The translations under genes and the position numbers were made by a program. The notes beneath the pieces are model-generated. The model made no database searches, was not told where the DNA came from, and was given only the letters and a program-made list of their open reading frames with translations. Below, piece after piece: positions 7,561-15,688 of a stretch of 44,044 nt of DNA. Where the stretch lies: positions 1 to 44,044 of the forward strand of contig JAFTDN010000052.1 in assembly GCA_017454165.1 (NCBI GenBank), in the 5' to 3' direction. The DNA is from Bacteroidales bacterium. Lineage in GTDB: Bacteria; Bacteroidota; Bacteroidia; Bacteroidales; Tenuifilaceae. Each line of letters begins with the position of its first letter. The first letter of the stretch is position 1.

Positions 7561-7583
7561 AGGGCAGTACACCTGCCCTTTTT
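7561..7583 (+). terminator. Intrinsic terminator of rpmH
   Basis: AGGGCAG (7561-7567), loop TACAC, CTGCCCT (7573-7579), then TTTT: a canonical rho-independent terminator on the plus strand. Because it falls inside an upstream extension of the mqnE frame, it argues that mqnE starts downstream of it. Confidence 0.85.
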
Positions 7584-7595
7584 GCACCCGCCCCC

Positions 7596-8693
7596 ATGCA
7601 GCTCACACACCACAATCCGCAGCTACACGCTGTAGGACAGAAAGTTATAGCCAGTCAGCGCATCGATGAAGGCGAAGCCCTGCTGCTTTACCGGCACGCC
7701 GATTTGGCCCTGCTGGCCCTGCTAGCCACAGCCGTCAGCGAACGGCTCAACGGCAACCACGTGCTGTACAACAAAAACTTCCACATAGAGCCCACCAACC
7801 TGTGCCGCTACAGCTGCCAATTCTGCTCATACCACAAGCCCGAGCACGACCCGCAGCAGTGGACGCTCACCCTGGCCGACATCGACAAGACAGCCCGCCG
7901 GTACGCGGGCAGCGATGTAACCGAAGCCCACATCGTGGGCGGAGTGCACCCGCAGTGGGGCCTCGATGAGTACTGCGCCATAGTGCGCACCGTGCGCACC
8001 GCGCTACCCAAAGTGCACATCAAAGCGTTCTCGGCCATAGAGCTGCACTATGCGTTTGAAAAAGAGCACTGCACCCCAACCGAAGGGCTACAGCGGCTAC
8101 AGCACGAGGGCCTGAACTCCATACCCGGCGGCGGAGCCGAGATATTCGACCACGAAGTCCGCCAGCAAATATGCCCCGACAAGGCCAGCCCCGAGCAATG
8201 GCTGGCCGTGCACAAGGCCGCCCACCAGCTGGGCATCAGCTCCAACGCCACTATGCTCTACGGCCACATAGAGCGCTACGAGCACCGCGTAGCCCACATG
8301 GCTGCCATCAGGGCGATGCAGGACCAAACGGGCGGGTTCAGCTGCTTCATTCCGCTCAAGTTCCGAGCGGCCAACAACCCCATGGGCCACCTGGGCGAGG
8401 TGCCGCTGTCGGAAGACCTGCGCAACTACGCCGTGTGCCGCATATTCATGGACAACATAGCCCACCTAAAGGCATACTGGCCCATGCTGGGCATCGCCCA
8501 CCTGCCCCTGGCCATCGCCTTCGGTGCCGATGACATCGACGGCACCATCGATGACACCACTAAGATTTACACCATGGCAGGAGCCCAGGACCAAACGGTG
8601 CGGCTCACCGTGGACGCGCTGCGGGACATCGCGCACGGGGCAGGCAAAATCCCCGTAGAGCGCGACTCCCTATACCGCCACCTCACACGCTAG
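7596..8693 (+). CDS. mqnE: Aminodeoxyfutalosine synthase (radical SAM)
   Basis: Radical-SAM enzyme of the futalosine route to menaquinone, joining 3-[(1-carboxyvinyl)oxy]benzoate to SAM. The [4Fe-4S] motif CxxxCxxC is C70, C74, C77 (CRYSCQFC). Family motifs follow: EAHIVGGVHPQW, HIKAFSAIEL, SIPGGGAEIF, NATMLYGHIE and GADDIDGTI, which separate MqnE from MqnC. I start at ATG 7596 (365 residues). An in-frame ATG at 7506 overlaps the rpmH end and would run through the rpmH terminator. No other mqn genes lie nearby. It implies menaquinone made without the classical men pathway. Confidence 0.92.
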   Translation: MQLTHHNPQLHAVGQKVIASQRIDEGEALLLYRHADLALLALLATAVSERLNGNHVLYNKNFHIEPTNLCRYSCQFCSYHKPEHDPQQWTLTLADIDKTARRYAGSDVTEAHIVGGVHPQWGLDEYCAIVRTVRTALPKVHIKAFSAIELHYAFEKEHCTPTEGLQRLQHEGLNSIPGGGAEIFDHEVRQQICPDKASPEQWLAVHKAAHQLGISSNATMLYGHIERYEHRVAHMAAIRAMQDQTGGFSCFIPLKFRAANNPMGHLGEVPLSEDLRNYAVCRIFMDNIAHLKAYWPMLGIAHLPLAIAFGADDIDGTIDDTTKIYTMAGAQDQTVRLTVDALRDIAHGAGKIPVERDSLYRHLTR

Positions 8694-8749
8694 CCCCAAA
8701 AACATCCAAAAACACAGCCCCATTACCACCGCATTCAAAAATAAATACC

Positions 8750-8757
8750 TATCTTTA
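8750..8757 (+). promoter_or_regulatory. -7-like promoter element for the PorE-like gene
   Basis: TATCTTTA, seven of eight matches to TAnnTTTG, 70 bases before the ATG. The 8694-8826 gap is otherwise featureless. Confidence 0.5.
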
Positions 8758-8826
8758 CCCGTTGTTGCCGATAGCCCCGCCACCCATAGGGCAGCTCTGC
8801 ACCACGAACCACGCATCACCCAATCT

Positions 8827-10809
8827 ATGACAAAGACAAAAACACTCCTGACGGGCCTGCTGCTGCTGCTATGCGCCACATCGACCGCACAGACCTCGAA
8901 GTTCAAACGGGCCGAGGCCCTATACAAGGCCGGGGGCTACCACGAGGCCATCGACCTATACAAGGACGAGCTCGACAAGATAAAGGACAAGCAGGAGCTG
9001 GCCATGTGCTTCTTGAAGATAGGCAACTGCTACCGGCGCATAGGCAACGCCCGACAGGCCGAGGGGTTCTACCAAAAGGCCATAGCGCGCGAATGCCAGG
9101 ATCCCAAGGTGCACCTATACTACGCCGACATGCTCCGCATGGGCGAGAAGTACGATGAGGCCATCGACCAGTACAAGCGGTACAAAACGCTGGTACCTGG
9201 CGACCGGCTGGCCGATGTGGGCATACAGTCGTGCGACCTGGCCAAGCAATGGGCGGAGACCCCTGCTGGCTACGAAATCACCAACATGCGCAGCCTGAAC
9301 ACCAAGTTCAACGACTACTGCCCCACATTCGCCTCGTCTGACTACACCACGCTCTACCTCACCAGCTCGCGCGAGGGCACGGCGGGCAACAAAAAAAGCG
9401 GCGTTACGGGCGAGTACTTCAGCGACATATTCATCACCGAGCGCAACGCCCAGGGCACCTGGAGCAAGCCCCAGCCGCTGGGCGACAACATCAACACCGC
9501 CAACGAGGAGGGCTCATGCTCGCTCAGCTCCGACTACAACACCCTGTACTTCTCACGATGCTTGGTGAGCAAGCGCAACAAGCTGGGCTGCCAGCTCTAC
9601 TCCGCCAAGCGCGCCGAGCAGGGATGGCTCACCCCCGAGGAAATCAGGATAGCAGCCGACAGCATCATCGTGGCGCACCCCTCCATCTCCGATGATGGCA
9701 CCACGCTCTACTTCGTGAGCGACATGCCCGGGGGGCACGGCGGACTCGACCTGTGGAAGCTCACGCGGGCCTCGTCCAGCGACAATTTCGGCGAGCCGGT
9801 GAACCTCGGCCCAGACATCAACACCCCGGGCAACGAGATGTTCCCCTACGCCCACCCCGATGGCTCGCTGTACTTCTCTTCGGACGGGCACCCCGGCATG
9901 GGCGGTCTCGACATATTCAAGGGCACCCCGAGCACCGATGGAGGTAGCTGGAGCGTAGAGAACATGCGCTACCCCATGAACTCGCCCGCCGATGACTTTG
10001 GCATCACCTTCGAGCGTGACCGCGAGGCCGGCTACTTCAGCTCGCGCCGCGCCAAGGGCCGGGGCGGCGATGACCTATACATGTTCTACCTACCGCCCAT
10101 CATATTCAACATGACGGGCAAAATCACCGATGACAAGACCAAGCAGCCCATAGCCGATGCCACGGTGAAGCTGGTGGGCAGCGATGGCGTGGTGCTCACC
10201 ACCACCACCGCCGCCGATGGCAGCTACAAGTTCAACCTGCGCCCCAACGCCGACTACGTGGTGATAGCCTCCAAAAAAGGCTACCTCAACAACAAGAGCA
10301 AGAGCACCACCAAGGGCGAGTCGCAGAGCAAGGACTTCGGGCGCAACATCGCCCTTACCTCCACGGCCAAGCCCATCACCATCCCTAACATCTTCTACGA
10401 CTACGACCGCTGGGAGCTGCGCCCCGAATCGCAATCGGCCCTCGACATGCTGGTGGACATCCTGAACGACAACCCCAACATCACCATCGAGCTGGCCTCG
10501 CATACCGACAACCGCGGCAGCGAGGAGTACAACTACGACCTCTCGCAACGGCGCGCACAGGCTGTAGTGAACTACCTGATACAGAAAAATATAGCACCAG
10601 AACGGCTACGCGCCAAGGGCTACGCCCAAACCCAGCCCAAGGTGGTGGACGAGGAGATGGCCGCTTGCTACAGCTTTCTGCCGCAGGGCACCACGCTTGG
10701 CCCAGCCTTCGTGGAGAGCCTGAGCGATGAGCAGCAGAAAGAAACCGTCTACCAAATAAACCGTAGAACAGAGTTCAGAGTGCTGCGCGACGACTTCACG
10801 GCCAACTAA
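8827..10809 (+). CDS. porE: PorE-like T9SS envelope protein (TPR, beta-propeller, CRD, OmpA)
   Basis: 660 residues with the four-part architecture known for PorE of P. gingivalis, a periplasmic T9SS component that binds peptidoglycan. After a signal peptide (LLTGLLLLLCATSTAQ) come TPR repeats (about 24-140), a PD40/WD40-type propeller (about 145-420, with repeated LYFVSD/LYFSSDG blades), a carboxypeptidase-regulatory-like domain (about 428-510, GKITDDKTKQPIADATVKL) and an OmpA C-terminal domain (about 530-655). The OmpA residues that contact diaminopimelate are present: D561 in HTDNRG and R576 in LSQRRA. Cys16 could be a lipidation site but the lipobox is weak (LLLLC); cleavage after TAQ is equally plausible. 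It is followed 15 bases later by a DUF6150 gene, probably co-transcribed. The PorE name rests on domain order. Other OmpA/PD40 proteins share it, so orthology is likely, not proven. Confidence 0.8.
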   Translation: MTKTKTLLTGLLLLLCATSTAQTSKFKRAEALYKAGGYHEAIDLYKDELDKIKDKQELAMCFLKIGNCYRRIGNARQAEGFYQKAIARECQDPKVHLYYADMLRMGEKYDEAIDQYKRYKTLVPGDRLADVGIQSCDLAKQWAETPAGYEITNMRSLNTKFNDYCPTFASSDYTTLYLTSSREGTAGNKKSGVTGEYFSDIFITERNAQGTWSKPQPLGDNINTANEEGSCSLSSDYNTLYFSRCLVSKRNKLGCQLYSAKRAEQGWLTPEEIRIAADSIIVAHPSISDDGTTLYFVSDMPGGHGGLDLWKLTRASSSDNFGEPVNLGPDINTPGNEMFPYAHPDGSLYFSSDGHPGMGGLDIFKGTPSTDGGSWSVENMRYPMNSPADDFGITFERDREAGYFSSRRAKGRGGDDLYMFYLPPIIFNMTGKITDDKTKQPIADATVKLVGSDGVVLTTTTAADGSYKFNLRPNADYVVIASKKGYLNNKSKSTTKGESQSKDFGRNIALTSTAKPITIPNIFYDYDRWELRPESQSALDMLVDILNDNPNITIELASHTDNRGSEEYNYDLSQRRAQAVVNYLIQKNIAPERLRAKGYAQTQPKVVDEEMAACYSFLPQGTTLGPAFVESLSDEQQKETVYQINRRTEFRVLRDDFTAN

Positions 10810-10824
10810 CCCACAAACACCCCA

Positions 10825-11205
10825 ATGGACAAAGGGTCGAGGATATTGCTGATGCTGCTGATGCTGCTGATGGCCAACAGCCTATCGGCCCAAACATTTA
10901 TGGAGGTGGAAAACATAGAGCAGGCCAAGGTGAAGGTGTACCCCGCCGATGACATACAATCGGCCGACCTGTGCGTGTACTTCGTGTACGAGACCAAGGA
11001 CGTGCAGCAGGTGGGCTACTGGATGGAGGTGTACGAACGGTCGCAGGCCCAGGTGATGCTCATATTTGTGGACGACTTGGCCCAGGTCGACTTCACGGTA
11101 TGGATAGTGGACACACCCCAAGAGGTGGGCTGGCGCAACCGCGCCAAGATGAAGCTGCTCACCGTAGAGGGGCTCAAGAATGCCGCATTCGTGGGCGATA
11201 ATTAG
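10825..11205 (+). CDS. Exported DUF6150 family protein
   Basis: 126 residues with a signal peptide (ILLMLLMLLMANSLSAQ) and a small beta-rich domain of repeated short units (DLCVYFVYETKD, QVMLIFVDDLAQVDFTVWIVD, VGWRN), which I recognise as DUF6150. Function unknown. The hydrophobic core of the signal peptide is encoded by a perfect 9-bp tandem repeat (CTGCTGATG, about 10847-10873), a possible slippage site that would only lengthen or shorten the core. It is co-directional with and 15 bases behind the PorE-like gene. Confidence 0.8.
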   Translation: MDKGSRILLMLLMLLMANSLSAQTFMEVENIEQAKVKVYPADDIQSADLCVYFVYETKDVQQVGYWMEVYERSQAQVMLIFVDDLAQVDFTVWIVDTPQEVGWRNRAKMKLLTVEGLKNAAFVGDN

Positions 11206-11235
11206 CACCACCTTGCCAGTGCCCCAATTTATGGC

Positions 11236-11243
11236 TACCTTTA
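11236..11243 (+). promoter_or_regulatory. -7-like promoter element for the maf-dpp11-nth operon
   Basis: TACCTTTA, seven of eight to TAnnTTTG, 26 bases before the maf ATG. Confidence 0.5.
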
Positions 11244-11268
11244 CGCCCCTAGAACAACCAGCGTAACG

Positions 11269-11892
11269 ATGCTCCTACACCAGCTACTACAAGGGAAAAG
11301 GCTAGTGCTGGCCTCGAACTCGCCCCGCCGCCAGCAGCTGCTAGCCGGGCTGGACACCCCATTCGAGGTATGGACCAACCCCAACAGCCCCCCCGAGGTG
11401 TACCCCAGCACACTCGGCCCCGAGGAGATTGCACCCTACCTGGCCCAGCAGAAGGCCAACCACCTACTCCATAGGCTTACGCCCGAGGTGGTGCTGCTCA
11501 CCAGCGATACGGTGGTATGCAGCGATGGCCAAGTGCTGGGCAAGCCCGCCTCGGCCCACGAGGCCCAGCAGATGCTCCGTCTGCTCGCCGGGCGGGCGCA
11601 CACGGTGGTCACGGGTGTGACCATCACCACCACGCAGCGGCAATCGTGCTTCAGCAGCGCCACCCAGGTGCGCTTCGCACCGCTCAGCGATGAGCAGATT
11701 GCCTACTACGTGGAGCGCTACAGCCCGCTCGACAAGGCTGGAGCCTACGGCATTCAGGAATGGATTGGCTACGTGGGCATAGAGCGCATAGAGGGCTCGT
11801 ACTACAACGTGATGGGCCTGCCCGTGCAGCGCCTCCACGACGAGCTGATGCGGCTACTCACATCATCAGAAAACAACATATCAACCACATAA
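11269..11892 (+). CDS. maf: Maf-type nucleoside triphosphate pyrophosphatase
   Basis: House-cleaning enzyme hydrolysing non-canonical or excess dTTP/UTP to monophosphates. 207 residues. Motifs: LASNSPRRQQLL near the N-terminus, SDTVVCSDGQVLGKP in the centre, and DKAGAYGIQEWIG before the conserved EGSYYNVMGLP. The pattern fits the YhdE (dTTP/UTP) subgroup. First gene of a tight run maf-dpp11-nth. Confidence 0.93.
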   Translation: MLLHQLLQGKRLVLASNSPRRQQLLAGLDTPFEVWTNPNSPPEVYPSTLGPEEIAPYLAQQKANHLLHRLTPEVVLLTSDTVVCSDGQVLGKPASAHEAQQMLRLLAGRAHTVVTGVTITTTQRQSCFSSATQVRFAPLSDEQIAYYVERYSPLDKAGAYGIQEWIGYVGIERIEGSYYNVMGLPVQRLHDELMRLLTSSENNISTT

Positions 11893-11905
11893 CCAACGCA
11901 ATACA

Positions 11906-14074
11906 ATGAGACGCACGTTCTTCATCCTACTCGCCACCCTCGCAATTGCCCCTAGGCTGCGGGCCGATGAGGGCATGTGGGTGCCCATGCTGATAGGCAA
12001 AAATATCGACGACATGCGGAAAAACGGGTTCAAGCTCACCGCAGAGGATCTGTACAGCATCAACGGCAGCAGCCTCAAGGATGCCATAGTGCTGTTCGGC
12101 AGGGGCTGCACGGGCGAACTCATATCGGAGCAGGGGCTACTCATCACCAACCACCACTGCGGTTACGGCGCCATACAGGCCCTCTCATCGGTGGACCACG
12201 ACTACCTGAGCAACGGGTTCTGGGCCGCCAGCAAGACCGATGAGCTACCATGCAACGGGCTCAGCGTGAGCTTCTTGGTGCGCATGGAGGATGTAACCCA
12301 TCGGGTGCTCAGCGAGGTTCCCGAGGGATGCCCTGAGACCATGCGGCAGCAGCTGGTACAGAAGGCCATCTCGAGCATCACGGAGGCCGCCCAGGCCGAG
12401 GGCGTGGGATTCAGGGCACAGGTGAAGCCGCTGTACTACGGCAATCAGTACTATCTATACCTGTACCAGGTATTCACCGATGTGCGGCTGGTGGGCACCC
12501 CGCCCGAGAGCATAGGCAGATTCGGCGGCGACACCGACAACTGGATGTGGCCCCGACACACAGGCGACTTCTCGATGTTCCGCATATACGCCAACGCGCA
12601 GAACGAACCCGCCGACTACTCGCCCAGCAATGTGCCCTATAGGCCCAAGCGCTTCCTGAAAATATCGACTCAGAACCTGAAGGAGGGAGACTTCACGCTG
12701 GTGTACGGCTTTCCAGGCAGCACACAACAGTTCCTTACCTCCGAAGCCGTAGAGCTGCTGGTGAACCAGAGCAACCAGCACAAGGTGGGGCTGCGCAACA
12801 TGCGGCTAGCCATATTCGAGCGCTACATGCGCCAGAACGACACCATCCGCATACAATACTCCAGCAAATATGCGGGCGTAGAGAACTCGTGGAAGCGCTG
12901 GATCGGCGAGAGCATCGGCCTCAATCGGCTGGAGGCCGCCGCCAAGAAACGCGAACAGGAGGCCATGTTCCAATCGTGGGCCAACGCCAGCCCCGAGCGC
13001 AGCAACCGCTACGGTGAGGTGCTGCCGAGGCTCAGAACCATGTACCAGCAAATAGCCCCGCTGGCCCTGGTGTACGACTACAGGCAGGAGGCCGTCAACG
13101 CCATAGAGATGATGCAGCTCTCCAGCCGGCTCGACCAGCTGGTGCGCAAATCGCTAAACCCCACCACATCGCTACAGGAGCTACAGCAGCTGCAACAACG
13201 CGCTAAGCGCAGCGTGAGGCAGTTCTACAAGGACTACAATTTCAACATCGACCTAGAGGTGTGCGCCGCTATGCTGAGCACCTACGCCGCCCAGATCCCC
13301 CCCGAGTACCACCCCGAAACGCTGATCAAGGCCGCCCAGCGCTGCCGAACGCCCGATGAGTGGATGCAGCTGGCCGTGGAGATGTACAGCCAGAGCGCCT
13401 TCGCCGACACGCTGGGCCTCATGGCCTTGGTGTCGAACTTCGACAGCACCGCCGCACGGCTGCTGCTCAACGACCCCGTGTACCGACTGCACCACGATTT
13501 CGAGACCCTGCTGGGCGAGAAGGTGCTCAAGCACTACTTCCCCATGCAGGATAGCATCAACTTGCTGTACCGCAGCTATGTAGCTGGGCTCATGGAGCTA
13601 CAGCACGACAAGACCTTTTACCCCGACGCCAACCTCACCCTGCGCATCACCTACGGCAAAATACGCGGCTTTGAGCCCAAGGACGGCGTGGTGTACGCCC
13701 CATTCACCACGCTCGATGGTGTGGCCGAGAAGGCCGCCATGCGCGAGGTGCACGACTACCGCGCCCCAAAACGGTTGCTGGAGCTGCACCAGCAACGCGA
13801 CTACGGCAAGCACGCCGTGAACGGCACCATCCCCGTGGCGTTCACGGCCACCAACCATACCACGGGCGGCAACTCGGGCAGCCCCATCCTCAACGCTGAC
13901 GGCAACCTGATTGGCCTGAACTTCGACCGGTGCTGGGAGAGCACCATGAGCGATGTGATGTACGACCCCAACTACTGCCGCAACATATCGCTCGACATCC
14001 GGTACGTGCTGTTCATAATTGATAGGTTCGCCCAAGCGGGCCACCTGATAGACGAGATGGTGATTGCGAACTAG
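11906..14074 (+). CDS. dpp11: Asp/Glu-specific dipeptidyl-peptidase, peptidase family S46
   Basis: Periplasmic serine exopeptidase that releases dipeptides with Asp or Glu at P1. 722 residues with a signal peptide ending about RLRA (residue 20). Catalytic elements: His in TNHHCGYGA (His83/84), Asp in FGGDTDNWMWPRHTGD, and Ser657 in TGGNSGSPIL. Eighteen residues after the serine lies Arg675 (NFDRCWE). In the S46 family an Arg at this place marks DPP11, while DPP7 has Gly. The specificity call is inferred from that residue. It sits between maf and nth in a short-spaced operon. Together with the gingipain-like protein at 37898-41956 it points to amino-acid acquisition from extracellular protein. 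Confidence 0.9.
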   Translation: MRRTFFILLATLAIAPRLRADEGMWVPMLIGKNIDDMRKNGFKLTAEDLYSINGSSLKDAIVLFGRGCTGELISEQGLLITNHHCGYGAIQALSSVDHDYLSNGFWAASKTDELPCNGLSVSFLVRMEDVTHRVLSEVPEGCPETMRQQLVQKAISSITEAAQAEGVGFRAQVKPLYYGNQYYLYLYQVFTDVRLVGTPPESIGRFGGDTDNWMWPRHTGDFSMFRIYANAQNEPADYSPSNVPYRPKRFLKISTQNLKEGDFTLVYGFPGSTQQFLTSEAVELLVNQSNQHKVGLRNMRLAIFERYMRQNDTIRIQYSSKYAGVENSWKRWIGESIGLNRLEAAAKKREQEAMFQSWANASPERSNRYGEVLPRLRTMYQQIAPLALVYDYRQEAVNAIEMMQLSSRLDQLVRKSLNPTTSLQELQQLQQRAKRSVRQFYKDYNFNIDLEVCAAMLSTYAAQIPPEYHPETLIKAAQRCRTPDEWMQLAVEMYSQSAFADTLGLMALVSNFDSTAARLLLNDPVYRLHHDFETLLGEKVLKHYFPMQDSINLLYRSYVAGLMELQHDKTFYPDANLTLRITYGKIRGFEPKDGVVYAPFTTLDGVAEKAAMREVHDYRAPKRLLELHQQRDYGKHAVNGTIPVAFTATNHTTGGNSGSPILNADGNLIGLNFDRCWESTMSDVMYDPNYCRNISLDIRYVLFIIDRFAQAGHLIDEMVIAN

Positions 14075-14077
14075 CCC

Positions 14078-14731
14078 ATGAGCCAGCTCGATGACCTGTA
14101 CGCCCACGTGCTGGGATACTTCCAGCGCACCCGCCCTACCCCAAAAACCGAGCTAGTGTACGGCAACGCCTACGAGCTGCTGGTGGCCGTGATTTTGAGC
14201 GCCCAGTGCACCGACAAGCGGGTGAACTCCATTACCCCAGCCCTGCTGCAGCGCTACCCCTCCCCCGCCGCCATGGCCCAGGCCTCGCCTGAGGAGGTGT
14301 TCAGCTACATCAGCAGCTGCTCGTACCCCAACAACAAGGCCAAGCACTTGGTGGGCATGGCGCAGGGGCTGATGCGCGACTTCGGGGGCGAGGTGCCCAG
14401 CAGCGTGGAGCAGCTCATGACATTGCCCGGCGTGGGCCGCAAAACGGCCAACGTGATTGCCTCGGTGGTGTTCGAGCAGCCCGCCATGGCGGTGGACACC
14501 CACGTGTTCCGCGTAGCCCACCGCATCGGGCTCGTCGATGCCACGGCCAAAACGCCGCTGGCCGTGGAGCAGCAGCTGGTGCAGCGCATAGCGCCCGAGC
14601 TTATCCCACAGGCGCACCACTGGCTCATACTGCACGGGCGCTACGTGTGCACAGCCCGCAAGCCGCACTGCTCGCAGTGTGGCCTCAACGACCGCTGCAA
14701 GGCGCACAAAACGATAAAGGACAAGCAGTAG
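14078..14731 (+). CDS. nth: Endonuclease III
   Basis: Bifunctional DNA glycosylase/AP lyase for oxidised pyrimidines. 217 residues. It has the helix-hairpin-helix LPGVGRKTANVI with catalytic Lys122, catalytic Asp140 in VDTHVFRVA, and the C-terminal [4Fe-4S] loop C-x6-C-x2-C-x5-C (CTARKPHCSQCGLNDRC). It begins three bases after the dpp11 stop, so it is co-transcribed. Confidence 0.96.
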   Translation: MSQLDDLYAHVLGYFQRTRPTPKTELVYGNAYELLVAVILSAQCTDKRVNSITPALLQRYPSPAAMAQASPEEVFSYISSCSYPNNKAKHLVGMAQGLMRDFGGEVPSSVEQLMTLPGVGRKTANVIASVVFEQPAMAVDTHVFRVAHRIGLVDATAKTPLAVEQQLVQRIAPELIPQAHHWLILHGRYVCTARKPHCSQCGLNDRCKAHKTIKDKQ

Positions 14732-14752
14732 CCGCCGTTCAGGGCCACAACC

Positions 14753-14782
14753 AAATGGGGCCAACCTCATGGCCCCATTTTT
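14753..14782. terminator. Bidirectional intrinsic terminator between nth and a convergent gene
   Basis: Eleven-bp perfect stem (14753-14763 with 14770-14780), loop ACCTCA, flanked by AAA on the left and TTTTT on the right. It can end nth rightward and the DUF3298 gene leftward. Confidence 0.8.
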
Positions 14783-14801
14783 CGGCGTGATTGAACATAC
14801 C

Positions 14802-15587
14802 CTACAGCTTGCGGCTCAGCATGGAGGCAATGTCGGCATAGGCTATCGGCACCTCTATCGCGCCCAGCGCATAGGGGGCCACCTCATAGATGTTGTAATG
14901 CAGCACAAGCTCCCCATTGCAGAACCCTATCTCCTTGGGAAGCACGAACTTACCATCATCAAAGGTAAAATCATCGGGGTAACGCAAATCCATCTGCTGG
15001 GCCACCTCCATCAGCCTGCGCTCGGCGATGCGGGCCAGCCCATCCACATCGTTCACCAAATCGGTGAGCGCGAGCGGACGCAGGGTTTTGGCATCGAGAT
15101 TCTGGTAGTGATAGTAGTAGGCACCATGCGCCCCACCCCGGTAGTCGTTGTAGTAGTACTTGAGGGTGATTAGCTGATCATCGTTGCGCAGCACCTCAAA
15201 CCACACGGTGACGAACCACTCCGGTATGACCTCCATCGTGCTGGGATACTGCGCATACGAGCTATCCACGCCGTAGGCGTAGCTGAGCAGGCTCTGCTTA
15301 AAGCCATCGATCGAGGAGCACCGCGCCCCATCGGCCTCTATGAAGTCGAGATAGTCGCCCAGCACCTCAGCGCAGAACTGCTCGCTGACCCCGCCGGCCA
15401 GCACGGGGAAAAGCATCGTGATGCGCAGGCAGGGCGAGGCCCCCGTGGTGTCGGTGCACCCCCGGACAAAAGCGATGGAGTCGGCCTCAATGCGCGATTG
15501 GGTACCTGATGGCTTTACGCAGCTGTGCAGGCCCACGGTGATGCTCAGCAGCAAGGCCGCTGCGGCTGTAAATCGGTAAGTGTTCAT
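14802..15587 (-). CDS. DUF3298 (RsiV-like) lipoprotein
   Basis: 261 residues. A signal peptide ends in a plausible lipobox (GLHSC, Cys23), suggesting a membrane lipoprotein. The C-terminal half carries the DUF3298 pattern: GGAHGAYYYHYQNLDAKTL, then a LTDLV segment and FVLPKEIGFCNGELVLHYNIYE to EVPIAY. In other bacteria this domain occurs in RsiV, which binds lysozyme. There is no anti-sigma region here, so the ligand and role are unknown. It has its own minus-strand promoter motif at 15622-15629. Confidence 0.85.
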   Translation of the reverse strand: MNTYRFTAAAALLLSITVGLHSCVKPSGTQSRIEADSIAFVRGCTDTTGASPCLRITMLFPVLAGGVSEQFCAEVLGDYLDFIEADGARCSSIDGFKQSLLSYAYGVDSSYAQYPSTMEVIPEWFVTVWFEVLRNDDQLITLKYYYNDYRGGAHGAYYYHYQNLDAKTLRPLALTDLVNDVDGLARIAERRLMEVAQQMDLRYPDDFTFDDGKFVLPKEIGFCNGELVLHYNIYEVAPYALGAIEVPIAYADIASMLSRKL

Positions 15588-15621
15588 TGCTTATACTAAT
15601 TATGTATTTGTTACACAACCA

Positions 15622-15629
15622 CAAAGATA
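15622..15629 (-). promoter_or_regulatory. -7 promoter element for the DUF3298 gene
   Basis: Minus strand TATCTTTG, exact TAnnTTTG, 35 bases before the ATG. It is arranged divergently with the element at 15653-15660. Confidence 0.6.
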
Positions 15630-15652
15630 GTACATCCCTGCCACATTTTTGC

Positions 15653-15660
15653 TACATTTG
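15653..15660 (+). promoter_or_regulatory. -7 promoter element for the hydrolase-AraC pair
   Basis: TACATTTG, exact TAnnTTTG, 28 bases before ATG 15689. This supports that start over an upstream in-frame ATG near 15600. Confidence 0.6.
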
Positions 15661-15688
15661 TATCGAACAACGCCGTTTGATAACAACG

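Noticed and set aside
7506..7595. Earlier ATG for mqnE overlapping rpmH
   Set aside because: The rpmH intrinsic terminator (7561-7583) lies inside this extension, and MqnE homologues begin near the later ATG.
13598..14107. Minus-strand open frame opposite dpp11
   Set aside because: It overlaps the catalytic serine region of a well-supported peptidase gene; its composition is that of an antisense shadow.
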